Notes under the pieces: generated by a model
The model's input: the letters and a program-made list of their open reading frames with translations, nothing else
Database searches by the model: none
What the model was told of the DNA's origin: nothing
Shown here: positions 41,051-49,594 of the stretch, one piece after another
How positions within the stretch are numbered: the first letter of the stretch is position 1
Layout of the letters: each line of letters begins with the position of its first letter
Assembly: GCA_026014595.1 (NCBI GenBank)
Contig: JAOZHY010000009.1
Location: forward strand, 1 to 64,000
Origin: Candidatus Bathyarchaeota archaeon
Lineage (GTDB): Archaea; Thermoproteota; Bathyarchaeia; Bathyarchaeales; Bathycorpusculaceae
DNA length: 64,000 nucleotides
Reading direction: 5' to 3'
Translations under genes and position numbers: made by a program

Positions 41051-43278
41051 TACTCTGTTAACGCCTTTTGTTTCCACTCCTCGCCTTTCTCAAGTCTCTC
41101 CCAAGCTTCCTTCTTGACGAAGCCGCCCACCTGCTCCTTGATTTTCTTAGCCAAACGCGGACCCACCAGCGGCAAGTTAGTCAAATCCTCAAGCGAGGCG
41201 CGTTTTATGTCGTCAATTGTCTTGAAACCCGCGTTGTAGATTATGCGCCCGCGAACGCGACCGATGCCCTCCAGTTTGACAATCGGCAGCAACTCCTTCT
41301 TTATTCCCTTGGACACTCGCTCCACGAGTTCGAAGGCTAAAGGCAGAATCTCCCTGTTTTCCAGCAACGCACCAAGCTCATGTGTCGCGTGGAGCAGCCA
41401 CTTTGCGTTCTCGATAATCCTGTAAAGGTCGCCGGGCTGCACCCTGAACTGCTCTAGAAGCTTTTCCTCGCTAACCTCATCAATCCAGCTGTGCAGAACC
41501 ATGGCCGTCTTGACTTCACCCAGAAACTCTTCGTAAGCAATGTGGTCGTCCCACTCGTTCGGCACTTCCACGAAAAACTCGCCCTTATGCTCCTCCACTT
41601 GGACTGCCAGTGCATCCATTTCGCGGGAGTATGGTCTCATCACAGGCCCCATGTCCGGCGTGTGCGCAATCAGGTGCAGCATACTCAGGTCTGTGAGGTT
41701 AGCAGGCTTATTCCTCAACGCGTCGCGGATGACGACGGCTGACAAGGGGTCGATGTAAAGTTCGCTGACCCGTTTGCCGAATTTTGTGGCGTAGATGTCT
41801 TCGCCGGACAGGTTAATCATTTCTTCGTCGTACAGGAACTTCAGTATCTTGGCTATGATGCTCTTGATGGCTTTTACGTCGTACTGGTGTGCGTAGAAGG
41901 TTTTGCCGAAGAACTCGTAGATGCCGTTCTCTGTGTGCGCAAAATCCGACGCGATGGTTGCCAGCACGTGACCGCGGATTATTCTTTCAACCGCGAGCCT
42001 CGACCAAATTCGTTCAGGACGCGCCAGCACGTAGTTGTCCATCAGGTAATCCGCTTCGTCCGCGGTCTTCGCCACGAGCACTGCCTCGCCCACCTTGTCG
42101 TACTTGGGTCTGCCCGCTCTGCCAGCCATCTGCTTGTACTCCAGCACGCTAATCGGGTAGTAACCGTAACCTGGCTCCCAACGTCGGTAATCCTGAACAA
42201 CCACCGTGCGAGCCGGAAGGTTTACGCCGAAAGCCAGCGTGGGCGTGGCTGTCAGCACTTTGATTTTGCCTTGGCGAAAAGAATCTTCGATCAACCTGCG
42301 GTGCACACCAGCCAAGCCCGCGTGGTGGAAGGCGGTGCCGCACCTGACGAGTTCAGCAAGAGACTCGCTGATTCGAGTGCGTTCGCCAGCAGCCAGAATC
42401 TTTTCTGCTTCCTGTTCCAGCGACCGTTTAGCAGGCTTAGACAAGACTTCGTAGATGTGGTCTGCGATTTTTTTCGCCGCGGTCACGCTGTTTTTCCTAG
42501 TCGAAGCAAAAACCAGTGCTTGACCCCCGTTCTTCACCGTGTTCAAAACCAAGTTAACAGTCGCGTCGCGTGTTCTCTTTTCGATTTTTTTCGCGTCGCC
42601 GTCCTTGTACTGGATTTCCTCCTGCAATAGGACGCCTTCTTTCAGGGTAACTGGACGCCATTCGGTCACGACGTAAGCCGCTTTCAGCCAATCCGCGATT
42701 TCATCAACGTTGTGTATGGTTGCGCTCAGTGCCAAAATCTGCAGGTCAGGGTTGACTTGCATGAGCCTCGCCAACACCACCTCCAGCGTGGGACCGCGTT
42801 CCGCTTCGTTCAGCAGGTGCACTTCGTCCGCGACGACCAGCGATATTTCGTCCATCCATTTGGCTCGGTGCCTTAGGAGCGAGTCTGCTTTCTCGTTTGT
42901 GGTGATTATGATGTCGTAGCGTTCCAGCCAGGGGTCGCTGCTGTCAAAGTCTCCAGTGCTGATGCCCACGCTTACCCGCCGTCCACTCTGCTTTCTGATG
43001 CCCGCGTACTTCTTGAACTCGTCAAACTTCTCGTTCGCCAGAGCCCTCAACGGCGACAGGTAAATTACTTTGCCGTTCTTCTCCAAGACATGTTTAAGCC
43101 CGCAGAGTTCTGCAACCAGCGTTTTCCCTGAAGCGGTGGGACTGGCCAGAACCAGGTTCTTGCCTTCTAAGACTCCGGCGTTTACGGCTTCTTCTTGCGG
43201 AGGATACAGCTCTGCGATTCCGGAGTTAAGCATGACTTCCTTCACTGACTCGGGCACGGATAGTTCTGTTACCTTCAC
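41047..43278 (-). CDS. hel308: Hel308-type DNA helicase (Ski2-like)
   Basis: This 743-residue superfamily-2 helicase unwinds lagging-strand forks and works in archaeal replication-fork repair. It has a Q-motif region (PPQEEAVNAGVLEGKN), Walker A SPTASGKT (about residues 46-53), motif II ADEVHLL (about 149), motif III SATIHN (about 188), motif IV/VI ALVFASTR and QMAGRAGRPK (about 385), a winged helix, the ratchet domain, and a C-terminal helix-hairpin-helix-like segment (GIGRVRGRIIYNAGFKTIDD). Length and order fit the family. An inverted repeat over a TATA-like ACTATAAG lies upstream at 43322-43340. Confidence 0.93.
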   Translation of the reverse strand: MKVTELSVPESVKEVMLNSGIAELYPPQEEAVNAGVLEGKNLVLASPTASGKTLVAELCGLKHVLEKNGKVIYLSPLRALANEKFDEFKKYAGIRKQSGRRVSVGISTGDFDSSDPWLERYDIIITTNEKADSLLRHRAKWMDEISLVVADEVHLLNEAERGPTLEVVLARLMQVNPDLQILALSATIHNVDEIADWLKAAYVVTEWRPVTLKEGVLLQEEIQYKDGDAKKIEKRTRDATVNLVLNTVKNGGQALVFASTRKNSVTAAKKIADHIYEVLSKPAKRSLEQEAEKILAAGERTRISESLAELVRCGTAFHHAGLAGVHRRLIEDSFRQGKIKVLTATPTLAFGVNLPARTVVVQDYRRWEPGYGYYPISVLEYKQMAGRAGRPKYDKVGEAVLVAKTADEADYLMDNYVLARPERIWSRLAVERIIRGHVLATIASDFAHTENGIYEFFGKTFYAHQYDVKAIKSIIAKILKFLYDEEMINLSGEDIYATKFGKRVSELYIDPLSAVVIRDALRNKPANLTDLSMLHLIAHTPDMGPVMRPYSREMDALAVQVEEHKGEFFVEVPNEWDDHIAYEEFLGEVKTAMVLHSWIDEVSEEKLLEQFRVQPGDLYRIIENAKWLLHATHELGALLENREILPLAFELVERVSKGIKKELLPIVKLEGIGRVRGRIIYNAGFKTIDDIKRASLEDLTNLPLVGPRLAKKIKEQVGGFVKKEAWERLEKGEEWKQKALTEY

Positions 43279-43321
43279 TCACACACGCCGTCGCTTCAGT
43301 TGCTTACAAGGCAATTAAGGG

Positions 43322-43340
43322 AACACTGGCTTATAGTGTT
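43322..43340. promoter_or_regulatory. Inverted repeat around the hel308 TATA-like element
   Basis: AACACT and AGTGTT form six-base arms around GGCTTAT. Read on the minus strand the segment contains ACTATAAG, about 26 bases before a sensible start of transcription and about 50 before the hel308 start codon. It may be an operator for the helicase. Confidence 0.4.
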
Positions 43341-43563
43341 AATCGCGTTTTTGCAGGATTCTTATTACCATGCCGGATTGAGATAAATAAAAAGCATATT
43401 AAGCCATCGCAGCGGCGATGATTGTGGTAAAACAGCCAAAACAAACACGGACAAAAAATAAGTCTGCTAAATATCGCTCATATCCATTTTCGCCGACCTT
43501 ATGCGAAACGTTTAAGCATTCAGCATCTTTTATTTGTGGAATAATTAGCATTAGTGAAGAAGA

Positions 43564-44952
43564 ATGAAGCCGCACGTAACACTTGTGAACCCAGCTGCTC
43601 CGCCTGGTGCCTTCACGCATCTGCCCTTCGCTTTGCTGGGTTTAGGATATTTAGCTGCTGTTTTAGAGAAGAACCAATATCCAGTTGACGTTATCGATTG
43701 CCAAGTGGTAAAGCTTTCATTTGAAGAATTTCAAACTGAAATCGGTAAACGGCAACCCGACATAGTCGGAGTAACCTCATCCACGCTAACATACAGGACA
43801 GGACTCAAGTTAGTGAAGATAGCTAAAAAAGTCAACCCGAACTGCCTGACCGTAATGGGAGGACCTCACGTCACATTCTGGGACGACAAAGCACTGGAAG
43901 AATGCCCAGAACTGGACGTCGTGGTGCGAAAAGAAGGTGAAAACACGTTTTTGGAGCTCGTGCAGAGAATAGAAGCGGGCAAAAGCACCCACGACGTGAT
44001 AGGCACAACATGCAGAAAAGACGGCAAAATCGTGAGGAACCCGGACAGACCCTACATAGAAGATTTGGACACGCTTCCCTTCCCCGCAAGGCACCTCTGG
44101 CCCATGGAACGACTAAGAGAATACGAGGATATTCTCTACTTAGCGACAAGTCGCGGCTGCGTCTACTGGTGCGAATTCTGCAGTACTGTTAGAATGCACG
44201 GACGAAAATACCGAATGCGCAGCCCAAAAAACGTGGTTGACGAGCTTGAATACCTCCACAAGACCTTTAACGTGGACAAATTCACGTTCTGCGATGACGC
44301 CTTCACCGTCGACCAACCTCGGATCGAAGAATTATGCCGCGAAATCCTAAACCGAGGCTTAAAGATAAAGTGGAACTGCGGCACCCGCGTGGACATGATT
44401 ACCAAGGACTTGCTCATGAAAATGAAGGAGGCAGGTTGCATATCCGTTTGGTTCGGCGTGGAATCTGCGTCCCAAGAAGTCCTGGACTGTATGAAAAAAG
44501 GAATCTCCACCGAACAGACCATAAAAGCACTAGGCTGGGTAAGGGAGCTCGGACTGAAACCTGTCCCGAACGTGATTCTCGGTTTCCCTGGAGAAACCAA
44601 AGAATCTGCTTGGAAGACTATAAAGTTCGTGGAGAAAATAAGCCCCGATGACGTAGGCTTCTACAACGTGGCTACACCTTTTCCCGGCACACCTATGTAT
44701 GATTCAGTCAAGGAGAAAGGCTGGCTGAGAGTAACCGACTTCGACAAGTACGACACCACGACACCCATTTTTGAGACGCCGTGGCTAAGCATGGAAGACC
44801 TCGGGAAACTGCGCGAAGCCGCATTCCACCACTTCTACCTGCGCCCAGGATACTTCTTACACAACTACCGCAAACGCAAGTTCTGGACCCTCGCAACAGC
44901 GTTGACGATTCTATCGCATCTCAAGGGCTCCATAAAACTGAAGCTCAGATAA
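43564..44952 (+). CDS. B12-binding-domain radical SAM protein
   Basis: This 462-residue enzyme has an N-terminal cobalamin-binding Rossmann domain (start PHVTLVNPAAPPGAF; GVTSSTLTYRTGLKLVKIA; VMGGPHVTFW) to about residue 150. A radical SAM barrel follows with CVYWCEFC (C199, C203, C206), then GVESASQEVLDCMKKGI and PNVILGFPGETKES. This is the BchE/P-methylase-like architecture that methylates unreactive carbons or rearranges rings and chains. Substrates span hopanoids, lipids and antibiotics; nothing near it fixes the choice. A membrane- or lipid-linked role is possible. Confidence 0.87.
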   Translation: MKPHVTLVNPAAPPGAFTHLPFALLGLGYLAAVLEKNQYPVDVIDCQVVKLSFEEFQTEIGKRQPDIVGVTSSTLTYRTGLKLVKIAKKVNPNCLTVMGGPHVTFWDDKALEECPELDVVVRKEGENTFLELVQRIEAGKSTHDVIGTTCRKDGKIVRNPDRPYIEDLDTLPFPARHLWPMERLREYEDILYLATSRGCVYWCEFCSTVRMHGRKYRMRSPKNVVDELEYLHKTFNVDKFTFCDDAFTVDQPRIEELCREILNRGLKIKWNCGTRVDMITKDLLMKMKEAGCISVWFGVESASQEVLDCMKKGISTEQTIKALGWVRELGLKPVPNVILGFPGETKESAWKTIKFVEKISPDDVGFYNVATPFPGTPMYDSVKEKGWLRVTDFDKYDTTTPIFETPWLSMEDLGKLREAAFHHFYLRPGYFLHNYRKRKFWTLATALTILSHLKGSIKLKLR

Positions 44953-45017
44953 CCTCGACTGAAAAACTCCGAACAGCAACATAAAAACTCGATATTTAGC
45001 CTTTAAATGTGAAAGGG

Positions 45018-45105
45018 GTCTGCGTCCCAAGCAGACAGCGCAGAACTAGTCTATTTGGCGCCTATTAGTGGTTGGTTGCAGAAACCTATAGAGGGTAGGG
45101 ATCGC
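45018..45105 (+). ncRNA. Candidate small RNA containing a repeat found again at 50.8 kb
   Basis: TATA-like TTTAAATG (45002-45009) and CGATATTTAG (44987-44996) precede a perfect hairpin GTCTGC (45018-45023)/GCAGAC (45031-45036) and then a 54-base segment (45052-45105). That segment has an inverted second copy at 50846-50898, with the first 34 bases identical. It can fold as GCG/CGC at the ends, CCTAT against ATAGaGG with a bulge, and GGTT-GCAGA-AACC at the tip. No open reading frame covers it. It may be a paralogous small RNA; a class is not recognised. Confidence 0.4.
45052..45105 (+). repeat. Dispersed inverted repeat, copy A
   Basis: This 54-base segment is repeated in reverse orientation at 50846-50898. 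The first 34 bases (from 45052, starting TATTTGGCGCCTATTAG) are identical; the last 20 differ by three single-base insertions or deletions. Both copies are intergenic. Confidence 0.85.
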
Positions 45106-45159
45106 TTTCAGAGTACGGAGCCTTTTGGGATTCTTCAAATAAGGGGCTAAAGAAAATTT

Positions 45160-45492
45160 TCACACGTCGGAAAACAAATGTTGTTGTCTCTTGTGAAGTG
45201 ATTTTATTGTGCCTGAAACTGCCATGACGTGCACAGCCGCTTCCGCACCTTCGATGCAGGTTATCGAAGCCAAAGAAGCCCTGACCATCCTCAATGCCTC
45301 AAGTGTAACGCGGACAATCGCGGTCTTCTCTGCTGCGTCATAACTAATCAACGCCAAACCCGTCAAGCTTGCACCAAACTCGCCGTAAAGCTTGCCAACA
45401 GCAGCCCAAACCGCGTCCAAAAACTCCCTTTCACCAGGCACACGCTCAACTTCAAACCGCAACAGCAAGTAACGCCGCTTAACCCGCCTCAA
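45160..45492 (-). CDS. rnp2: RNase P protein subunit Pop5 (Rnp2)
   Basis: This 110-residue protein is the Pop5/Rpp14-family subunit that, with Rpp30, activates the archaeal RNase P ribozyme for tRNA 5'-end maturation. It starts RRVKRRYLLLRFEVE, the recognised Pop5 N-terminus, and has the RNP-like alpha/beta pattern through VRVTLEALRMVRASLASIT. It overlaps the rpp30 gene by four bases (45489-45492). The two subunits act as a complex, so the coupling is functional. Confidence 0.88.
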   Translation of the reverse strand: MRRVKRRYLLLRFEVERVPGEREFLDAVWAAVGKLYGEFGASLTGLALISYDAAEKTAIVRVTLEALRMVRASLASITCIEGAEAAVHVMAVSGTIKSLHKRQQHLFSDV

Positions 45493-46223
45493 CAGTCATC
45501 GCCCTCCCGCACCACATGAATTCCAGGCGCCACGAACCCAGAACGCAGTTTCAGCCTGTTCCGTTGCACCAGCGCCGCTGGAACACGTGAAACTGCATCC
45601 ACCGCTTCTGTTTCGCCCAAACCGAAAAGCCCGGCTAAGGCGGCTACCTCACGTGGCATCCGCAGAAGCATCAACTCCACCACCCCGCTCGAGAGCACAA
45701 TGGGCACGTGGAACTCCCGTGCCACTTCGACCTCTCGCTGTAAACTCGATAACAACCGCACTCTGGCGCGCCCTTCCAAAACAAGAACAAGCCGCACATC
45801 AATCTCCAACCCCGCCAAACCGCTGCTGGCTAACTCGGCTTCGGCACAGTCAAAGAAGCGTTTACGCCAATCCAATGAAGGAAAACTCAGCAAGTCCACA
45901 CGCCTATCCTTAGCTGCTTGCCGCGCAATCTCTTTACTCTCACACACTACGCACACCAACTCAAATCTCCGACGATACTTTCGCAGCAAACGCAGAAGCT
46001 CACCCTGCGACCTCGGACGCAAATCCAACCGAGAAACAAAATCCACACCTACCTCGCCGCAAACTTCTTTTAGCCGCGCCACCTCGTCTCGTCCTGTTTC
46101 AGGCGGAGTTGGCACAGCGATTAAGCCGTAACCGAGTTTAGCCGCTTTCGCTATCAGCCGTCTGGCGTCTTCGGGTTTTTTCAGGTTGGCATGCAGGTGC
46201 AGGTCGGCGAAGGTTCTTTTCAA
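45489..46223 (-). CDS. rnp3: RNase P protein subunit Rpp30 (Rnp3)
   Basis: This 244-residue protein has the TIM-barrel-like (PHP-related) fold of Rpp30. The N-terminus reads FADLHLHANLKKPEDARRLI, then YGLIAVPTPPETG, DFVSRLDLRPRSQGELL and near the end VPIVLSSGVVELMLLRMP. Together with Pop5 it binds the catalytic domain of RNase P RNA. It overlaps the upstream COG1325 gene by four bases, placing it in the L15e operon. Confidence 0.9.
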   Translation of the reverse strand: MKRTFADLHLHANLKKPEDARRLIAKAAKLGYGLIAVPTPPETGRDEVARLKEVCGEVGVDFVSRLDLRPRSQGELLRLLRKYRRRFELVCVVCESKEIARQAAKDRRVDLLSFPSLDWRKRFFDCAEAELASSGLAGLEIDVRLVLVLEGRARVRLLSSLQREVEVAREFHVPIVLSSGVVELMLLRMPREVAALAGLFGLGETEAVDAVSRVPAALVQRNRLKLRSGFVAPGIHVVREGDDC

Positions 46224-46666
46224 AGCAGCAGCCCCGCTTCTTTGAGAAACTCGATTATTTCTTGGGATGTTTTATTCTTGAAATGGATTTTGAAGTGGAT
46301 GGGGTCTATGGCTGAAAAGTGCAGTTCGCCCATGAACGCAGCTTGCTTATCAAATCGCAAGTAAAGGTTACCCTTCTCCAAGTGCAGCTTCATGTCGCGC
46401 TGAAGTGTTTCCTTGTCTAAGGTGCTCAAGCCCGCTGCAATTTTCTCCAAAGCACAGGGAAGCATTTTTTTGTCGGTAAGTTTGGTTTGAAAAAGAGTGA
46501 TTGGGTTGCCGTGGTGCCCTTTCAGGCTGGTTTTCTGGAAGACTGCGTCTTCGGCGAGCGTTTGCGGGAGCGTGTTGCGTGCTGCTGTGAGCACTTTGGC
46601 TTCGTCTTCGGTGGCATGGGAGAAAACTCGTATTTCTATGTATCCGATTGGGGGTGATGAACGCAC
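46220..46666 (-). CDS. Exosome-associated RNA-binding protein (COG1325-type)
   Basis: This 148-residue protein matches the small archaeal RNA-binding family usually found beside L15e and RNase P genes and predicted to serve the exosome. It starts IGYIEIRVFSHATEDEAKVL and has SLKGHHGNPITLFQTKLTDK in the middle and IHFKIHFKNKTSQEIIEFLK at the end. Its place between L13e and rpp30, with a four-base overlap to the latter, is the usual context. The molecular role is not proven in the family. Confidence 0.83.
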   Translation of the reverse strand: MRSSPPIGYIEIRVFSHATEDEAKVLTAARNTLPQTLAEDAVFQKTSLKGHHGNPITLFQTKLTDKKMLPCALEKIAAGLSTLDKETLQRDMKLHLEKGNLYLRFDKQAAFMGELHFSAIDPIHFKIHFKNKTSQEIIEFLKEAGLLL

Positions 46667-46698
46667 TGATGTGGCACCGCTCTTTGTTAGGGCGGTTT

Positions 46699-46959
46699 TT
46701 ACTTTTTAGGTTTGTTCTTGGCTGCTTGCCGCTCAGGTTTAGACCTAGGTTTGGCTTGCGACTTCTGCTGTGCTACAAACGCTTTCAGAGCTTCTATGTT
46801 TCCGGCGTGCGCGGTTTTTCTGCGTGTGTCCACAGGTATCTCCAGTCGTTTGGCGTCTGCTTTGTTTAAGCTTGCTTGCTTCAGCTCGTTCAGGCTGAAG
46901 CCTTTTCCGTCTCGTTGTTTTCCGTCTGCCTTTTGAATTTTGGGTTTAATATGGTGCAT
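46699..46959 (-). CDS. rpl13e: Ribosomal protein L13e
   Basis: This 86-residue ribosomal protein has the L13e core GFSLNELKQASLNKADAKRL followed by IPVDTRRKTAHAGNIEALKA and a lysine-rich tail. I start it at the ATG at 46959, directly after the L15e stop (TAA at 46961-46963), with AAGGAG ten bases upstream; the longer frame to 47055 would overlap L15e by almost 100 bases. L13e occurs in eukaryotes and in some TACK archaea, which supports the lineage call. Confidence 0.8.
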   Translation of the reverse strand: MHHIKPKIQKADGKQRDGKGFSLNELKQASLNKADAKRLEIPVDTRRKTAHAGNIEALKAFVAQQKSQAKPRSKPERQAAKNKPKK

Positions 46960-46960
46960 T

Positions 46961-47542
46961 TTACTGTACTCCTTTGGCGCCTCTGCGTTTGCTGGGTCTG
47001 ACTTTTTCTGAGCCTCTACCTTTTCCATGGAGACTCCTGACTTTTTTCCCTGCACTTGTTAGCGTGCGGAACACGCGGCGGTTGTGTTGTTTCTCGGTTA
47101 TCCAGTTGATGTCTTTGTCGTTCTTTATAGCAGGGTGGTTTTTGTCGACGAGGATTATTTCGAACCATTTGTAGCGTCCATCTTCGCCAACCCAGTAGCT
47201 GTTCAAGACTTCCATATTGGGATATTTTCGGGCTGTGCGTTCTTCCGCTATTAGACGCAAGCTTTTGGCGGGTTTGAATTTCTTGACGCCCATACGTTTG
47301 GGTCTGCGTCCTGATCGGGGGCGTTGTTTACGGAGTCCACCTCTGCGGACACGCGTGCGAGCGATGACAAAGCCTTGTTTGGCTTTGTAGCCGAGTTTTC
47401 TTGCGCGGTCAAGCCGTGTTGGATGTTCGATGCGGATGGTGGTAGGCTGCTTTCGCCATTCGATTAAGCGTTGGCGCATAAGCTCGTCGAGGAAAGATTT
47501 CTCGGGTTTTGCCCATTCTTCAGCGATGTACTTGTATGCCAT
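46961..47542 (-). CDS. rpl15e: Ribosomal protein L15e
   Basis: L15e is a large-subunit ribosomal protein. The 193-residue protein is typical: [20 protein letters not shown] at the start, [20 protein letters not shown], the [20 protein letters not shown] loop and [20 protein letters not shown]. It heads the operon L15e-L13e-COG1325-Rpp30-Pop5. A potential three-way-junction leader lies just upstream (47574-47632), and GAGGTGA precedes the start. Confidence 0.95.
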   Translation of the reverse strand: MAYKYIAEEWAKPEKSFLDELMRQRLIEWRKQPTTIRIEHPTRLDRARKLGYKAKQGFVIARTRVRRGGLRKQRPRSGRRPKRMGVKKFKPAKSLRLIAEERTARKYPNMEVLNSYWVGEDGRYKWFEIILVDKNHPAIKNDKDINWITEKQHNRRVFRTLTSAGKKVRSLHGKGRGSEKVRPSKRRGAKGVQ

Positions 47543-47573
47543 CTTGCTTTTTCACCTCTTGTGTTCAAAGTTT

Positions 47574-47632
47574 ACGGTTCAGTCCCTTTCTGCGGGACCA
47601 CATCCCAGCGGACAAGGGTGTCCGCCAACCGT
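47574..47632 (-). promoter_or_regulatory. Potential three-way-junction leader of the L15e operon
   Basis: Three perfect helices nest in 59 bases. The outer stem ACGGTT (47574-47579) pairs with AACCGT (47627-47632). Inside are hairpin GTCCC/GGGAC (47582-47586, 47594-47598) and hairpin GCGGACA/TGTCCGC (47608-47614, 47619-47625) with a four-base loop. On the minus strand a TATA-like GGTTTATTTTC (about 47651-47664) would start transcription at about 47632, so the structure would form right at the 5' end of the L15e mRNA. It ends about 32 bases before the start codon. Autoregulation by L15e or a co-encoded protein is inferred. Confidence 0.55.
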
Positions 47633-47728
47633 TCAGATGCTAGCTTCATGGTTGAAAATAAACCTTTCCAGAAATGCAAGAAACAAATGAGTTTAAAACA
47701 AGCAAGAAAAGAAAAAAGGAAAAACGCT

Positions 47729-49075
47729 TCAGCGGAGCTTCATCAGAACCATTTCAGCCGCTAAAACCATGGGCTCCCACGTCTCACACAGCGGCGGTGC
47801 ATATGCAGTGTCCGCTTTAGCTAACTCGCGCACCGTCATCTCCTTCTGGATGGCGAAGCTGAGCGCGTTTATGCGCTGTGTCACTTCTTCGCCGCCGATT
47901 ATCTGTGCGCCTATTATGCGCTGCGATTCTTTCTCTACGACGAGTTTGACTTTTATGGGCTTCGCCGTGGGATAATAGTCTGCCTTAGTCTTTGAACTGA
48001 TGGTTCCTGTGATCACTTCGATTTTGGCTCTTGCCGCGGCGGCTTCAGTCAATCCTGTCACGCCTGCTTCAACGTCGAACAGGCGGGTAACGGCTGACGC
48101 CAAGACGCCTGGGAATAACGAGTAGTCTCCGGCGGCGTTTTTGCCTGCTACTTTGCCTTGCCTGACTGCAATGGTGCCAAGTTGCGCGCACGTCGGCTTG
48201 TGTGTGATTAAGTTCAGTGACTCGGCGCAGTCGCCAACGGCGTAAACGTCTTTTACGTCGGTCTCCATTCGCGCATTGGTCTTTATGGCGCGGGTCTCGC
48301 CCAACGGTATGCCAGCGTCAACCGCCAGCTTCGTGTTCGCTCTCACGCCGAAAGCGCTGAGAAACAAGTCCGCCTCTATCCGTTCGCCGCCGGCCATAAT
48401 TGCCGTCACCTTGTCGTCGCCGAGGAATTCCTCAACGGCTTTCGAGGTGAGGATGCACATGCCTTTTTCCTGCAGGTGCTCTTGAACCTGTTTCGCCATG
48501 TCGGCGTCAAGCATTTGGGGCAGAATCTGTGGCAGCATCTCGACGACTGTTACTTTCAAGCCGCGCTCAATCAAAGCCACACCGGTTTCCAGCCCAATCA
48601 AGCCTGCGCCCATGATTACTGCTGATTTGGCGCCGTTATGGACTGCTTGAAGGATTTTCTCTCCGTCTTCTAGGCTTCGCAGCGAGAGAATTCCCGGCTT
48701 TTCTCTTCCCTTGATTGGGGGCATGAACGCGTCAGCGCCCGTGGCAATCACGAGGCTGTCGTAGGGCAGAGTCTCTGTGTTTCCTGCTTTATCGGTGGTT
48801 GTGACTGTTTTCTCTTTGGTGTTTATGGCTGTGACTTTTGTCGCGTTTTTCAATGTCAGTTTCAACATTTGGAAGTAAGCGGGTGGGTAAACGATTAAGT
48901 CGTTAAAACTGGGTATTTGTCCGCCGATGACGAAGGGCAAGCCGCAGCGCGAGTATCCAGCGGTTTTCTCCTGTGTAATCAGTGTAATCTCGGCTGTGCG
49001 GTCTTTTTTGCGCGCTGCTGAAGCCGCTTCCACGCCTGCTGCGTTGGCTCCGATTATTATTATGCGTTTAGCCAT
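47729..49075 (-). CDS. FAD/NAD(P)H disulfide reductase (CoA-disulfide-reductase-like)
   Basis: This FAD enzyme of 448 residues belongs to the NADH oxidase/CoA-disulfide reductase branch of pyridine-nucleotide disulfide reductases. The FAD loop is IIIIGANAAGVEAASAARK, the single redox cysteine lies in YSRCGLPFVIGG, the NAD loop is VIMGAGLIGLETGVALIE, and VYAVGDCAE binds FAD. The C-terminal dimer domain is complete. It lacks the paired CxxxxC of dihydrolipoamide dehydrogenase. I start it at ATG 49075; an ATG at 49090 overlapping the gcvH stop is an alternative. The gene directly follows gcvH, suggesting a functional pair. Confidence 0.86.
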   Translation of the reverse strand: MAKRIIIIGANAAGVEAASAARKKDRTAEITLITQEKTAGYSRCGLPFVIGGQIPSFNDLIVYPPAYFQMLKLTLKNATKVTAINTKEKTVTTTDKAGNTETLPYDSLVIATGADAFMPPIKGREKPGILSLRSLEDGEKILQAVHNGAKSAVIMGAGLIGLETGVALIERGLKVTVVEMLPQILPQMLDADMAKQVQEHLQEKGMCILTSKAVEEFLGDDKVTAIMAGGERIEADLFLSAFGVRANTKLAVDAGIPLGETRAIKTNARMETDVKDVYAVGDCAESLNLITHKPTCAQLGTIAVRQGKVAGKNAAGDYSLFPGVLASAVTRLFDVEAGVTGLTEAAAARAKIEVITGTISSKTKADYYPTAKPIKVKLVVEKESQRIIGAQIIGGEEVTQRINALSFAIQKEMTVRELAKADTAYAPPLCETWEPMVLAAEMVLMKLR

Positions 49076-49086
49076 GGTGGCTGCCT

Positions 49087-49503
49087 TCATTTTGTTTGCG
49101 CTTGGTTCTTGTGCCACTCAACCGCTTGATTGAAGTCCATCAGGTTCGGCAGTTCTGCTTGCAGGTTCGTGGGCTTCACTATGATAAGCCAGCCTCGGTC
49201 GAATGGGTCTTCGTTCAAGAGTTCAGGTCTAGACTGCACCTCAGAGTTTACTTCTTCCACGGTTCCGCTTACGGCTGCGACCAGGTCGGAGACTGCTTTC
49301 ACCGATTCCACGGTGCCGTACGGCTCGTTCTGCTTCACCTCTGTTCCTGCGTCAGGCAGCTCGGCGTAAACTATTTCTCTGAGTTGTTTTTGGGCGTAGT
49401 CTGTTATGCCCATGCGGACTTTTTCTCCTTCAATTTTTATCCATGCGAATTCTTTTGAGTAGTAAAGGCCTTCTGGCACTTCGTATCCGTCTACTTTCAC
49501 CAT
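49087..49503 (-). CDS. gcvH: Glycine cleavage system H-like lipoyl protein
   Basis: This 138-residue protein has the H-protein fold with SKEFAWIKIEGEKVRMGITD at the start and the lipoyl lysine in GTVESVKAVSDLVAAVSGTV (K at about residue 67). H protein normally shuttles an aminomethyl group between P, T and L proteins, but none of those genes is in the window. It is followed at once by a CoA-disulfide-reductase-like gene. Lone archaeal H proteins may act in lipoate transfer or other lipoyl chemistry. Confidence 0.88.
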   Translation of the reverse strand: MVKVDGYEVPEGLYYSKEFAWIKIEGEKVRMGITDYAQKQLREIVYAELPDAGTEVKQNEPYGTVESVKAVSDLVAAVSGTVEEVNSEVQSRPELLNEDPFDRGWLIIVKPTNLQAELPNLMDFNQAVEWHKNQAQTK

Positions 49504-49594
49504 CGTATTTGCACCTCTGAATGGTAAGTAGTGTTTGATTCTCGACCCTTAAAAGGTTTCATGAACACCTTTTCGATAGAAATGTAGAGAGAGT

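Noticed and set aside
46960-47055. N-terminal extension of L13e overlapping L15e
   Set aside because: An ATG at 46959 directly after the L15e stop, with AAGGAG upstream, gives a normal L13e; the overlap is a frame shadow.
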